From contig JBAZTH010000003.1 of the NCBI GenBank assembly GCA_041661965.1, forward strand, positions 143,162 to 207,161: a stretch of DNA of 64,000 nucleotides, given 5' to 3'. Position numbers and translations under genes: made by a program. The notes under the pieces were generated by a model, which saw nothing but the letters and a program-made list of their open reading frames with translations, was not told the DNA's origin and ran no database searches. Shown here one piece after another: positions 1 through 9,262 of this stretch; position 1 is the stretch's first letter, and every line of letters begins with the position of its first letter. The stretch comes from Candidatus Margulisiibacteriota bacterium (lineage in GTDB: Bacteria; Margulisbacteria; WOR-1; O2-12-FULL-45-9; XYB2-FULL-48-7).

Positions 1-473
1 ACGATTATCTTTTAACTTACACGGCGACCGGTTTGGCCTGGGGTTCGCCGGGCGGGACCGGGACGGTGACGCAGGTTGATACCGGGAGCGGTTTGACCGG
101 CGGGCCGATCAACACGACCGGAACGGTTTCGATCGCGGCTGGCGGAATTACCGCGGCTCATTTAGGGACGGGGGTTGTGACGGCGGGGGCGATTGCCGCC
201 GACGCGGTGGTGACGGCTGGGGTCTCGGACAGCGCGATCACCGAACCGAAGCTAAATGTCGCGAACGCGGCGGTCAACGATTATCTTTTAACTTACACGG
301 CGACCGGTTTGGCCTGGGGTTCGCCGGGCGGGACCGGGACGGTGACGCAGGTTGATACCGGGAGCGGTTTGACCGGCGGGCCGATCAACACGACCGGAAC
401 GGTCTCGATCGCGGCCGGGGGGATTACCGCGGCTCATTTAGGGACGGGGGTTGTGACGGCGGGGGCGATTGCC
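1..473 (+). repeat. Direct repeat inside the fibre gene, 276-bp period
   Basis: Bases 1-197 recur at 277-473 with only a few substitutions. The offset is 276 bp, which is 92 codons, so the frame is kept. The unit encodes NDYLLTYTATGLAWGSPGG followed by the TQVDTGSGLTGG segment. A diverged copy lies in the downstream paralogue near 4755-4880. The first copy is cut by the window edge, so more units may lie upstream. Confidence 0.95.
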
Positions 474-3400
474 AATACAGCGGTTACCCCGGGAACCTAC
501 ACCAATTCCAACATTACCGTCGACCAACAAGGCCGATTGACCGCGGCCGGCAGTGGAACGGCCGGTACGGTTTCCGGTTCCGGTAGCGCCACCAGATTGG
601 CTTTTTGGACTGACACTACGACCTTGGGTTCGGATGCCGATCTGTACTGGGACAATGCGGCCAAAAGGTTGGGAGTGGGGACCAGCGCACCGGGCCACAA
701 GTTAACGGTCAGCGGCGATGTTTCATTTGAGGGGCAAATTATCGGCGGCAATGTTGACGGCGGTAATCCGCGGATTGCCTACGGCTATCTGGCAAACGCG
801 AGCGGCGGTTGGGGTACGATCGCGATGGGTTATAGGCCAACCGCTTCCGGTTTGACCTCGGTGGCGATCGGGCAAATGCCTATTGCCGGCGGCTACAGCG
901 GGGTAGCTATCGGGTTTGCTGTTTCTGCCGGAGCCGATTATTCGACCGTTTTGGGGAGTCGGATTGAGACCATCACCGGAGCCGATTACTCTATGGGCAT
1001 AGGACTGGATAATACTCTCGGCCGACAGATAACCACTCCGAATACTATGGCGATCATGGGGGGGAAGGTTGGGATTGGAACTTTAACTCCCGGGGCGGTT
1101 CTTTCTGTTGCCGGGACAATTGAATCAACTACTAATGGTTTTAAATTCCCGGACGGAACAATTCAAACTACAGCCGCAACCAGCGGGAGCAGCCCCGATC
1201 TGTCCGGCTACGTTCAACTTGGACCGGCGACCGGGCAAACAACAAACGGAGTATACGCGATCCAAGTGAAGACGACCAATGCGAGCGGGATCGGTATTTC
1301 TGTCGAAACGACTGCCAATACTAGATATGGAATATATGGACGGAATAATTCAACTTCCAATGGCGGCGTAGGAGGGCTTTTTAAAGGGGGGACGATTTCA
1401 GCTGGAGGGGTAAAATCTATCGGGGCCAAAGGCGAATCCGGCAGTGGTAATAATTATGGTGAGATTGGTCGAGAGCCGCCGACTATGGTCGAAGGAGATG
1501 ACGCTTTTAGCGCTGGCGTTCATGGTTTTTCTTCGACTATTGCGGGGCGTGGGGTTAGCGGGAAAGCTGATGGTTCATCAGGCATGGGTGTTTACGCTCT
1601 TGCCCAGGACGCGAGCGGCGCCAATTATGGTCTTCGCGCGAAAACCAATAGCAGTAATGGTTATGCCGTTTACGCTGAAGGCGGCCGCAACTATTTTCAG
1701 GGGAACACCGGGATCGGGACCGATAATCCGCAGGCTTTGCTTCACGTGCAAGGGAACCTAAAAGTGACCGGAACAATTGAAGGAGCTAGTCCGGTGAAGT
1801 TTGCCGGTGGAATCAGATTGGCCAACGAAGCTGATGCGACTGCCGGCAATATCCGTTGGGACGGTTCGAACTTCCAGGGGCATAACGGCAGCAGCTGGCT
1901 AAATTTGGATAGCGGAGCGGATTTAAGCGGCTATGTCCAACTCGGCCCGCCTACGGTTCAATCAACGACTGGCGCCACCGCGGTTTACGTGGAATCAACC
2001 AACGGCGGAGGAATCGGAGTCAATGCGAACGTTACCCAGCTTAATAGCGCCGGGATTTGGGGGACGGCAAATAATAGCGGCATTGGGACAAGTTACGGCG
2101 GCTATTTCAGCTCGGCGGCCTCGACCGGTTACGGCGTTTATTCTGCCGTTTCGCACGCGACCGGAGTTAACTATGGTCTTTACGGCGCGTCCGCCAGCGC
2201 CAATGGGTTTGGATCTTCCGGAACCAACAGTAGTTCGGGGACAAGCGGGTATTTAGCCGGACCGAGCTATGGCGCTTACGGCTCTTATAACGCGACCAAT
2301 TACGGTTATCTTGGCAGTAGCGTTTATGGGGTTTACGGAACAAGCTCGATTTACGGAGTCTACGGCAATGGGACCGATCGGGGTGTTTACGGCAACACCG
2401 GCACCGGCTATGGAGTATATGGCGACGCGACCACGACCGGAGCGGTTTTAAATTACGGCGGCAGATTTGTCGCCGCCGGCGATCTCGGCTTGGGGATCAG
2501 CGGTTACGCGTCCTCGACGGCCAATAGTACCAACTACGGCGGTTACTTCCAGGCGAACGGCCAGACCGGCCGTGGAGTCTATGGTTTGGCTAATAATGCG
2601 ACCGGTGCTAATTATGGCGTTTACGGGACAACTAACAGCGGCAGCGGTTTTGGTGTTTACGGGGTTTCTAGTACCAGTACGATCCGTGGCGGCTTGGGGG
2701 TTGAAGCAGGAAAAGGGGCGATGGGAGAGACCACAAGAGTACGGGGCTTTTTGGGCGACAGCGCGCCGAATGGGGATACTTATCATGCCGGGGTGACCGG
2801 GATAGTGCTGGGAACTTATTTAAACAGTGACGTGGCGGTCGCGGCGTACAATGAAAATGTTAGCTCCTACGCTTCGTTGGGTGGGGTTCATAGCGGTGTT
2901 TACGGTTCGCATCAATTGAAGGGGGTCAGCGGTGAAGCCTGGGATACGACCGGAACAAATTACGGCGGTATTTTTACCAGCTATAGCGCCAGCGGTTACG
3001 GTGTTTATGGTCGGGCGACGGCAACCAGCGGGACCAATTATGGCGCTCATGGCGTTACCAGCAGTCCCAGCGGTTATGGGGTCTATGGTTATAATGCCAG
3101 TACCGCTAATGGCGGAACTGCCGGTTATTTTAAAGCGGGGTATTATACTCCAAACTCCACTGACCTGGCGAGAGGGTTGCTGGTTGAAAGCCGCTCCAAC
3201 AGCATGACGGTTGAAGTGGTTAGAGAATACACCATTATGGATGGGTCCGGCGATCACATCGCTGTGAGGGCGCTGAATGCCAGGGCGGCGACCTCGGGCA
3301 TTGTTACCGCCGGGGGGTACTTTAATGCGATTGGTGGTGGAGCCGGGTCTTCCTACGGGGTGATAGCCGGTTCTTCCGGCCTGACCGGGGCGGGGGTATA

Positions 3401-4037
3401 CGGAGGAACAACAAGCAGTAACCTTGCGGCTTACGGGGTTTATGGTGAATGGTCGAACTCTTCCCGCTATGGGATCCTGGGCGCTAGTTTATACGGCGTC
3501 GGCGGAACATATGATGGGGCGACCGGTCCCTATGGCTGGCTGGGAACCGCTAATTCCGGTCTCTATGCTTATGCCGCGGCTCCAAAATGGGCGATTAATT
3601 CTGACGGCCGGGTGCACATGGCGAACCTTAGTCCAGCCGGGGCGGGGACGGTCCTGGTCATTTCCGCCACCGGTGAAGTCTATCCGCAATCGTCCAGTCA
3701 GCGCTATAAAAAAGATATCGTCGAGTATCGGATCGACGTCAAAAAAGTTGGCCGGCTCCGGCCGGTCCGTTTTCGCTGGAAAGAAACCACCGCTACTCCG
3801 AATGTTCTTGATTTTGGTTTGATCGCTGAAGAAGTAGCGGAAGTCTATCCGGAATTAGTGGGCAGGAATCAATACGGGTCCCCGGAATCGGTCGCTTATG
3901 AAAAGATCGGCGTGATCCTGATCAAAGCGCTGCAGGAAAAAGACCGGGAGATCGAGGCGATCGCGGCTAAGAACCAAATGTTGGAGGCTAGATTGAAAAC
4001 TTTGGAAGAAAAAATAAATAAAAATGGAGGAAATTGA
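1..4037 (+). CDS. Giant surface fibre protein with C-terminal S74 chaperone domain (5' end outside window)
   Basis: The frame is open to the left edge, so the N-terminus is missing; at least 1344 residues are present. It starts inside Gly/Thr-rich repeats (GTVTQVDTGSGLTGG). Then come many degenerate units of about 35-40 residues built on NYGGYF and GYGVYG, as in beta-solenoid or tail-fibre-like shafts. Near base 3690 an S74 (endosialidase-type intramolecular chaperone) domain begins, with the typical Ser...Lys pair (SQRYKKDI), the G-LIAEEV motif and a terminal coiled coil. In this family the domain helps a trimeric fibre fold and then cuts itself off. The next gene is a shorter paralogue with a signal peptide, so this protein is probably also exported. 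Its stop lies one base before the next ATG, so the two are co-transcribed. Surface location and trimer formation are inferred from the family. Confidence 0.85.
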   Translation, partial: DYLLTYTATGLAWGSPGGTGTVTQVDTGSGLTGGPINTTGTVSIAAGGITAAHLGTGVVTAGAIAADAVVTAGVSDSAITEPKLNVANAAVNDYLLTYTATGLAWGSPGGTGTVTQVDTGSGLTGGPINTTGTVSIAAGGITAAHLGTGVVTAGAIANTAVTPGTYTNSNITVDQQGRLTAAGSGTAGTVSGSGSATRLAFWTDTTTLGSDADLYWDNAAKRLGVGTSAPGHKLTVSGDVSFEGQIIGGNVDGGNPRIAYGYLANASGGWGTIAMGYRPTASGLTSVAIGQMPIAGGYSGVAIGFAVSAGADYSTVLGSRIETITGADYSMGIGLDNTLGRQITTPNTMAIMGGKVGIGTLTPGAVLSVAGTIESTTNGFKFPDGTIQTTAATSGSSPDLSGYVQLGPATGQTTNGVYAIQVKTTNASGIGISVETTANTRYGIYGRNNSTSNGGVGGLFKGGTISAGGVKSIGAKGESGSGNNYGEIGREPPTMVEGDDAFSAGVHGFSSTIAGRGVSGKADGSSGMGVYALAQDASGANYGLRAKTNSSNGYAVYAEGGRNYFQGNTGIGTDNPQALLHVQGNLKVTGTIEGASPVKFAGGIRLANEADATAGNIRWDGSNFQGHNGSSWLNLDSGADLSGYVQLGPPTVQSTTGATAVYVESTNGGGIGVNANVTQLNSAGIWGTANNSGIGTSYGGYFSSAASTGYGVYSAVSHATGVNYGLYGASASANGFGSSGTNSSSGTSGYLAGPSYGAYGSYNATNYGYLGSSVYGVYGTSSIYGVYGNGTDRGVYGNTGTGYGVYGDATTTGAVLNYGGRFVAAGDLGLGISGYASSTANSTNYGGYFQANGQTGRGVYGLANNATGANYGVYGTTNSGSGFGVYGVSSTSTIRGGLGVEAGKGAMGETTRVRGFLGDSAPNGDTYHAGVTGIVLGTYLNSDVAVAAYNENVSSYASLGGVHSGVYGSHQLKGVSGEAWDTTGTNYGGIFTSYSASGYGVYGRATATSGTNYGAHGVTSSPSGYGVYGYNASTANGGTAGYFKAGYYTPNSTDLARGLLVESRSNSMTVEVVREYTIMDGSGDHIAVRALNARAATSGIVTAGGYFNAIGGGAGSSYGVIAGSSGLTGAGVYGGTTSSNLAAYGVYGEWSNSSRYGILGASLYGVGGTYDGATGPYGWLGTANSGLYAYAAAPKWAINSDGRVHMANLSPAGAGTVLVISATGEVYPQSSSQRYKKDIVEYRIDVKKVGRLRPVRFRWKETTATPNVLDFGLIAEEVAEVYPELVGRNQYGSPESVAYEKIGVILIKALQEKDREIEAIAAKNQMLEARLKTLEEKINKNGGN

Positions 4038-4038
4038 A

Positions 4039-6570
4039 ATGTTAAAGCGAAGTCTGATGATCGGGCTAATAAGTTTAGCGATAATAAGCGCCGCGGCGGC
4101 GGTCCCGCAAAAAATGAACTTCCAGGGGCGGTTGACCGATCCCAGCGGCAATCCGGTCACTGCCGCGATCGACGTGAAATTTTCGATCTTCGACGCCGCG
4201 TCGGGCGGGACGGAACTTTGGACCGAGACGATCTCCAGCCTGACCCCCGACCAGGGCTTGGTCAATCAGGAGCTTGGCTTAACCAGCCCGATCGCCGCGT
4301 CGGTCTTTAGCGGTGAGACGAGGTACCTGGCCGTCAAGGTTGGGGCCGACGCTGAAATGGCTCCCCGCATTCCGCTGGCGACCGTTCCCTTTGCTTTTCG
4401 GGCGGCGACCGTGGATACGATCCCTTCGGGACAGGCGGTGACCAGCCTTGCTTCCAGCGGCGCGACCGCCTTGCGTGACGCCGTAACTTTATCGGGCGGT
4501 TCCGGGATCAGCTTGATCCAGGCCGGACAAAATATTCAGATCACGGCGGTTTCCACCGCCGGCGGAACGGTAACCCAGATCGATACCGGGACTGGCTTGA
4601 CCGGCGGGCCGATTACCGCCAGCGGCACGGTTTCAATTGCCAACGGCGGCGTGGCCGCCGCCCAGCTGGCAACCGGGGCGGTTACGGCGGATGCGATTGC
4701 CGACGACACGATTACCGAGCAGAAAATAAACATGATGAATGGCCCAACCAATAACTATCTCCTGACCTACACGGCGACCGGCCTGGCCTGGGGTTCGCCG
4801 GGCGGGACGGGGACGGTGACGCAGGTTAACACGACCGCGCCGATTACCGGCGGGCCGATCAACACGACTGGGACGATTGCCATCAACCAGGCCGGAGCGG
4901 GGCAAGACGGCTATCTTTCCAGCGTTGATTGGAATACATTCAATAATAAGCTTGATTCGGCTGATTTGAGCGGGTACGTCCAGCTTGGTCCGGCGACCCA
5001 GCAATCGACGACGGCGGCTTACGCGATCAATGTTAAAACGACCAACGCTAGCGGGGTGGGAATTTCTGCTGAAGTTAATACTGCTTCCGGCAGAGCGATC
5101 TCCGGCATTAATAATTATTCTACCGGTGGAATGGGTGGATATTTCCAAAGTGGTCAGATATCGGATGGTACTTTATCGATCGGGGTAAGAGGTGCGATCC
5201 CTGGGAGCACGACTTATGGTGAATTGGCCCACTATATTAATATTGTCGATAGCGGGACGACGAAAACCGGGGTTTACGGGTATACCTCCGACAGCGGGAG
5301 CGGGGTTTATGGGAATGGCGACACTGTTGGTGTTCTTGGTAAAGCGAGAAATACGACCGGCAGAGGGGTTACCGGAAACGCGGACACGACAACCGGCACA
5401 AATTACGGGGGGTATTTTACTTCCGCTTCTAACGCCGGCTATGCCCTCTATGCCAACGCGCAAGCGGTCTCCGGCGTTAATTATGGATTGTTTGGACAAA
5501 CCAGTAGCGCGGCCGGTTACGCGTTATATACGCAGGGAGGGATGAATTCTTTATGGGGGAATACTTCGATCGGGACCGATAATCCGCAAGCGACCTTGCA
5601 TGTTCAAGGCAATGTGAAAGTGGTCGGGACGATAGTCGGCGTTTCCGTTGAGACCGACAGCCGGGACGGGGCGACGATCACGGCCAGGAATAATTCAACT
5701 TCCGGGACCAGCGATTTTGGCCTGGCCATAATCGGGAAAACCAGCCTCGCCGACACCTACGGGGCGCTTGGTTATGAGGACGTTGGGGTTCCGGTTTACG
5801 CGGGTGTTTATGCCCAAGCGGTTGATAGCGATAGCTACGCCATTTACGCGAAATCCTCTAGCACTGCTTCCGCCGCCGGTTATTTTAGGAATCTTGCGAA
5901 CAATCGCCGGGCGATCTTTGCGATAACGGAAGCGGGTACAGGGACGAATTACGCGGTGAGCGCTCAATGTCAAAACGCGAGTGATTACGCGATCTATGGG
6001 ACCGGCGGCAATGGCGGAACTGCTTTATACGGCACAACCACGAGCCTTGGCTATGCTTTGAAGACCGGGACCGGGATGGTCCATTTGGCCGGCTTAACCG
6101 GGGTCGGGACCGATAATCCGCTGGCCCAGCTTCACGTTATGGCCTCAAGCGGGCCTCTGGCCGTATATACTAACGGACGGGTGAAAATGACCAACTTATC
6201 ACCGGCCGGAGCGGGAACGACGCTGGTTGTTACCAGCACGGGCGAAGTTGTGCCGCAATCTTCGAGCCGCCGGTACAAAAAAGAGATCGTCGACTACCGG
6301 CTCGATCTTTCAAAGTTAAATGAATTAAGGCCGGTTCGCTTCAAATGGAACGACGTTTCCGCGACCCCCAATCAGCCCGATTTCGGTTTGATCGCGGAAG
6401 AGGTGGCGCAGATTTATCCGGAATTAGTCGCTTTGAACCAAAATGGTTCGCCGGAATCGGTTGCTTACGATAAGATCGGCGTGATCCTGATCAAGGCTTT
6501 GCAGGAAAAAAACCGGGAGATCGAGGAGTTAAAGGTCAGGCTTAAAGCCCTTGAGGAGAAAGTTAAATAA
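4039..6570 (+). CDS. Secreted surface fibre protein with C-terminal S74 chaperone domain
   Basis: An 843-residue paralogue of the upstream fibre. The start at 4039 is chosen because GGAGG lies 8 bases upstream and the product then begins with a clean Sec signal peptide (MLKRSLMIGLISLAIISAAA). An in-frame ATG at 4024 lies before the signal peptide and overlaps the Shine-Dalgarno site. Next comes a globular N-domain (MNFQGRLTDPSGNPV..., about residues 25-120) common in secreted S74 proteins. Gly/Thr repeats and YGVYG-type shaft repeats follow. The S74 domain starts near base 6260 (SSSRRYKKEI, GLIAEEV) and ends in a Lys/Glu-rich coiled coil. It is probably displayed on the cell surface as a trimer. 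It could be a phage-derived fibre by ancestry, but no phage gene is nearby. Confidence 0.87.
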   Translation: MLKRSLMIGLISLAIISAAAAVPQKMNFQGRLTDPSGNPVTAAIDVKFSIFDAASGGTELWTETISSLTPDQGLVNQELGLTSPIAASVFSGETRYLAVKVGADAEMAPRIPLATVPFAFRAATVDTIPSGQAVTSLASSGATALRDAVTLSGGSGISLIQAGQNIQITAVSTAGGTVTQIDTGTGLTGGPITASGTVSIANGGVAAAQLATGAVTADAIADDTITEQKINMMNGPTNNYLLTYTATGLAWGSPGGTGTVTQVNTTAPITGGPINTTGTIAINQAGAGQDGYLSSVDWNTFNNKLDSADLSGYVQLGPATQQSTTAAYAINVKTTNASGVGISAEVNTASGRAISGINNYSTGGMGGYFQSGQISDGTLSIGVRGAIPGSTTYGELAHYINIVDSGTTKTGVYGYTSDSGSGVYGNGDTVGVLGKARNTTGRGVTGNADTTTGTNYGGYFTSASNAGYALYANAQAVSGVNYGLFGQTSSAAGYALYTQGGMNSLWGNTSIGTDNPQATLHVQGNVKVVGTIVGVSVETDSRDGATITARNNSTSGTSDFGLAIIGKTSLADTYGALGYEDVGVPVYAGVYAQAVDSDSYAIYAKSSSTASAAGYFRNLANNRRAIFAITEAGTGTNYAVSAQCQNASDYAIYGTGGNGGTALYGTTTSLGYALKTGTGMVHLAGLTGVGTDNPLAQLHVMASSGPLAVYTNGRVKMTNLSPAGAGTTLVVTSTGEVVPQSSSRRYKKEIVDYRLDLSKLNELRPVRFKWNDVSATPNQPDFGLIAEEVAQIYPELVALNQNGSPESVAYDKIGVILIKALQEKNREIEELKVRLKALEEKVK

Positions 6571-6573
6571 GCA

Positions 6574-7503
6574 ATGCGCAAAGCGTTTGGCATCCTTATG
6601 GTTCTTATAGTGTCGGCGGTTTCTCTTTTTGCCGTCCAAAGCGACAACTATAAACTGCCGCAGAACATTATTGATTCCGGCGGCCGAAAAAGCAGTTCAA
6701 GCGCCTATGTATTGCAGTCTAAAGCGGCGATCGTCAGCCAGTCGGGCGCCGTTGGGGCGACCGTGGTTTTTTACCCCGGATTTTTCTTTCCCTTGACCTT
6801 TACGGTCCCCAATCCACCCGCTTTCGTTAGGACCGGAGAATTTTCTTTGGCGATCCTGACTTATAACCGGGAAAGCGGCGTGGTTCTCACCCAGACCGAT
6901 AAGATCTCCGCCCGGCCGAAGTTCAAACTGGTAGTCACCGACAATCTGGGGATCGATCTTAATTCGATTGCCGTGACCTTCAATAATAAAGTCGTTATTA
7001 GCAATAATAATCGCGCTTCTTTTGTCGATTCGGCCTCTTCCGAATCGACCCTAATCTCGACCCTGCTCTACGACCCGGCCGAATTGTCTCCCGGAACCTA
7101 TACTTTGCAGGTTGACGCCCGTGATGACCAGGACCGCCGGCTTTCGAAAAGCTACGAACTGACCGTTGACACTGGTCCGGCCAAAGTTGAATCGCTGATC
7201 GTGACCCCGGGGACTTTTTCACCCGCTTATCCGCCGGTCGCCGGCAAAGGGGTGATGGTCGCCTTTAGTGTTTCCAAGGACAGTGATGTCAACGTCGTGA
7301 TCTACGGACCGTCCGGCCGCGGGGCCGATTGGAACCGCCGGATGGTCGCCCATGCCGGTTATAATCAGATCGAATTCAGCGGGATCTCCGACCTCTCCGG
7401 CCAGCCGCTGGCGAACGGCGTTTACGTTATTAAGATCATTAGCGAAGGCAAGGAGCTTGGTAAACAATACCTGGTTGTTTTTGACGAACGCAAGCGGAAA
7501 TGA
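6574..7503 (+). CDS. Secreted protein with C-terminal FlgD-like Ig fold
   Basis: A 309-residue protein with an N-terminal signal peptide (MRKAFGILMVLIVSAVSLFA). The middle has beta-rich Ig-like segments (about 90-200). The last 80 residues (NGVYVIKIISEGKELGKQYLVVFD) resemble the FlgD-type Ig domain often found at the C-terminus of exported proteins in uncultured Gram-negative phyla. It starts 3 bases after the fibre gene and appears to be the last gene of that operon. It may help anchor or assemble the fibres, which is inference from position only. No catalytic motif was seen. Confidence 0.75.
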   Translation: MRKAFGILMVLIVSAVSLFAVQSDNYKLPQNIIDSGGRKSSSSAYVLQSKAAIVSQSGAVGATVVFYPGFFFPLTFTVPNPPAFVRTGEFSLAILTYNRESGVVLTQTDKISARPKFKLVVTDNLGIDLNSIAVTFNNKVVISNNNRASFVDSASSESTLISTLLYDPAELSPGTYTLQVDARDDQDRRLSKSYELTVDTGPAKVESLIVTPGTFSPAYPPVAGKGVMVAFSVSKDSDVNVVIYGPSGRGADWNRRMVAHAGYNQIEFSGISDLSGQPLANGVYVIKIISEGKELGKQYLVVFDERKRK

Positions 7504-7520
7504 TTAATTGCGCGGTTAAA
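7503..7520 (+). repeat. Half copy of the TTTAACCGC palindrome family
   Basis: Eighteen bases (ATTAATTGCGCGGTTAAA) match the right half of the palindromes at 21800, 43356 and 45302. It begins on the last base of the preceding stop codon. The left arm is absent, so this looks like a truncated copy. Confidence 0.7.
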
Positions 7521-7548
7521 TAATGCGGGAATACCGCGGATTTTCATA

Positions 7549-7557
7549 TGTTATAAT
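7549..7557 (+). promoter_or_regulatory. Extended -10 promoter for serA
   Basis: TGTTATAAT fits TGnTATAAT exactly and no convincing -35 is seen. The predicted start is near 7564, giving a leader of about 34 bases that carries the GGAGGG ribosome site at 7585-7590. Confidence 0.6.
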
Positions 7558-7597
7558 ATTTCAAAAGATCGTTTTTCTATGAATGGAGGGCTCCTTT

Positions 7598-9175
7598 ATG
7601 AAGGTATTAGCAGCGGATAAGTTGGAAGAGATCGGTTTGAAAATGTTCCGCGACGCCGGGATCGAGGCCGAGATGAAGACCGGTCTCCCGGAAGATGAAT
7701 TGGTGAAGATCATCCCCGAATACGACGCTCTCGTTGTCCGTTCCGAGACCAAAGTCACCCCTAAAATAATCGAAGCCGGAAAAAAACTGAAGATCATCGG
7801 CCGGGCCGGGGTCGGGGTCGACAATATCGACCTGCCGACCGCGACCAAAAACGGCGTGATCGTCGTCAATTCCCCGGAAGGGAACACCGTGGCCGCCGCC
7901 GAACACACTTTCGCGATGTTGCTTTCCATGGCGCGGCTGATCCCGCAGGCGCACGGCAAGCTGAAGAGTTGCGTTTGGGACAAGAAGTCGTTCAAAGGGG
8001 TTGAGGTCCTAAACAAAACTTTGGGGGTCGTCGGGCTCGGGAAGATCGGCCGCCGGGTCGCTTCTTACGCTCTCGGTATGGGGATGAAGGTTGTCGCTTC
8101 CGATCCGTTCGTGACCGAAGAATATGCCAAAGGGTTGGGGGTCGAGCTGAAAAGTTTTGACCAGGTCATCAAAGAGGCCGACTTCATCACTTTTCATATT
8201 CCGAAGACCAAGGAGACCGCCGGCCTGGTCAACGCCGAGCTGATCGCCAAGATGAAAAAAGGGGTCCGGCTGGTCAACGTCGCCCGGGGCGGGATCATTA
8301 ACGAAAAAGACCTCTACGACGCGCTCAAGAGCAAACAGGTCGCCGCCGCCGCGCTCGACGTTTTCGAAAAAGAGCCGTGCGAATCGAGCCCGCTTTTTGA
8401 ATTGGATAACATTATCGTCACCCCTCACCTTGGCGCTTCGACCGTTGAAGCCCAGATCAACGTTTCGGTCGACGTTGTCGAACAGATCATTGAGGTCCTA
8501 AAAGGGGGGGCGGCCCGTTCGGCGGTCAATATTCCGTCGATGAAGCCGGAGCTTCTGGCGCCGGTTAAACCCTTTATGAGCATTGCCGAAAAGCTCGGCG
8601 GCCTGGCGGCCCAGCTGGCCGATGGTCCGATCTCCAAAGTGACGGTTGAATATTCCGGCGAAGTGGCCGAAAATAATGTTTCGCCGTTAACTACGGTTGT
8701 TTTGAAAGGGCTTCTTTCGCCGATCCTGGAAGTGGTCGTCAATTTTGTCAACGCCCCGCTGGTCGCTAAAGAACGGGGGATCGAAATTGTTGAAAGTAAA
8801 AGCAAGGAAGCTAAGGATTTTGCCAGTCTGATCAAAGTTAAGGTCGCTACTCCCAAAGGGGAGCGCTCCGTCAGCGGCACGATCTTTGTCGGCGCTGGCG
8901 ATCGGCTGGTTGAGATCGACAACTACCGGGTTGACGCCGTTCCCGAGGGGTACCTGCTGATCCTCTCCAATATCGATAAACCGGGGATGATCGGCAAGAT
9001 CGGGACTTTCCTCGGTCAGCAGAACATCAATATCGCGGCGATGGATGTCGGCCGGGTCAAGGTCGGGGAAAAGGCGGTCATGGTCATTAACGTTGACAGT
9101 GCCGTTCCGGACAAAGTTTTGGCGGAGATCACCAAGCTTGAAGGGATCTTCGGCGCGAAAATGGTCAAGATTTAG
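7598..9175 (+). CDS. serA: D-3-phosphoglycerate dehydrogenase
   Basis: A 525-residue cytoplasmic enzyme oxidising 3-phosphoglycerate to 3-phosphohydroxypyruvate, the first step of serine synthesis. The start at 7598 follows GGAGGG by 7 bases and gives MKVLAADKLEEIG; an ATG at 7583 would put the Shine-Dalgarno site inside the gene. The substrate and NAD domains are clear: GLGKIGRR nucleotide loop, NVARGGIINE (catalytic Arg) and TPHLGAST (catalytic His). After residue 310 come the intervening (ASB) domain and a C-terminal ACT domain (YLLILSNIDKPGMIGKIG), as in the long Bacillus-type form, which is often regulated by serine. The extreme 3' end is duplicated beyond the neighbouring transposase element. 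Confidence 0.95.
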   Translation: MKVLAADKLEEIGLKMFRDAGIEAEMKTGLPEDELVKIIPEYDALVVRSETKVTPKIIEAGKKLKIIGRAGVGVDNIDLPTATKNGVIVVNSPEGNTVAAAEHTFAMLLSMARLIPQAHGKLKSCVWDKKSFKGVEVLNKTLGVVGLGKIGRRVASYALGMGMKVVASDPFVTEEYAKGLGVELKSFDQVIKEADFITFHIPKTKETAGLVNAELIAKMKKGVRLVNVARGGIINEKDLYDALKSKQVAAAALDVFEKEPCESSPLFELDNIIVTPHLGASTVEAQINVSVDVVEQIIEVLKGGAARSAVNIPSMKPELLAPVKPFMSIAEKLGGLAAQLADGPISKVTVEYSGEVAENNVSPLTTVVLKGLLSPILEVVVNFVNAPLVAKERGIEIVESKSKEAKDFASLIKVKVATPKGERSVSGTIFVGAGDRLVEIDNYRVDAVPEGYLLILSNIDKPGMIGKIGTFLGQQNINIAAMDVGRVKVGEKAVMVINVDSAVPDKVLAEITKLEGIFGAKMVKI

Positions 9176-9176
9176 C
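9152..9176 (+). repeat. 25-bp direct repeat, left copy (serA 3' end)
   Basis: The last 24 bases of serA including its stop codon, plus one base, are repeated exactly at 9772-9796. The two copies flank the RAYT element. Confidence 0.95.
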
Positions 9177-9224
9177 TGTTTTGCAAAGAGGCTAGTATTA
9201 TAATCGGTAAAAATTATTAGAAAA

Positions 9225-9250
9225 TGTAGGGCAACGGCTTGTCCGTTGCC
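9225..9250 (+). repeat. Left REP-like hairpin of the RAYT element
   Basis: TGTAG followed by GGCAACGG, a short loop and CCGTTGCC. Its partner at 9743-9768 is inverted. Confidence 0.75.
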
Positions 9251-9262
9251 GGTAATAAGCAA

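Noticed and set aside
2448..3257. Several long open frames opposite or across the fibre gene
   Set aside because: They are shadows of a GC-rich repetitive gene, with no ribosome sites and odd composition.
1..6570. Prophage tail-fibre module
   Set aside because: The second protein has a Sec signal peptide and the neighbours are an exported protein and serA; no phage structural, lysis or integrase gene is in view.
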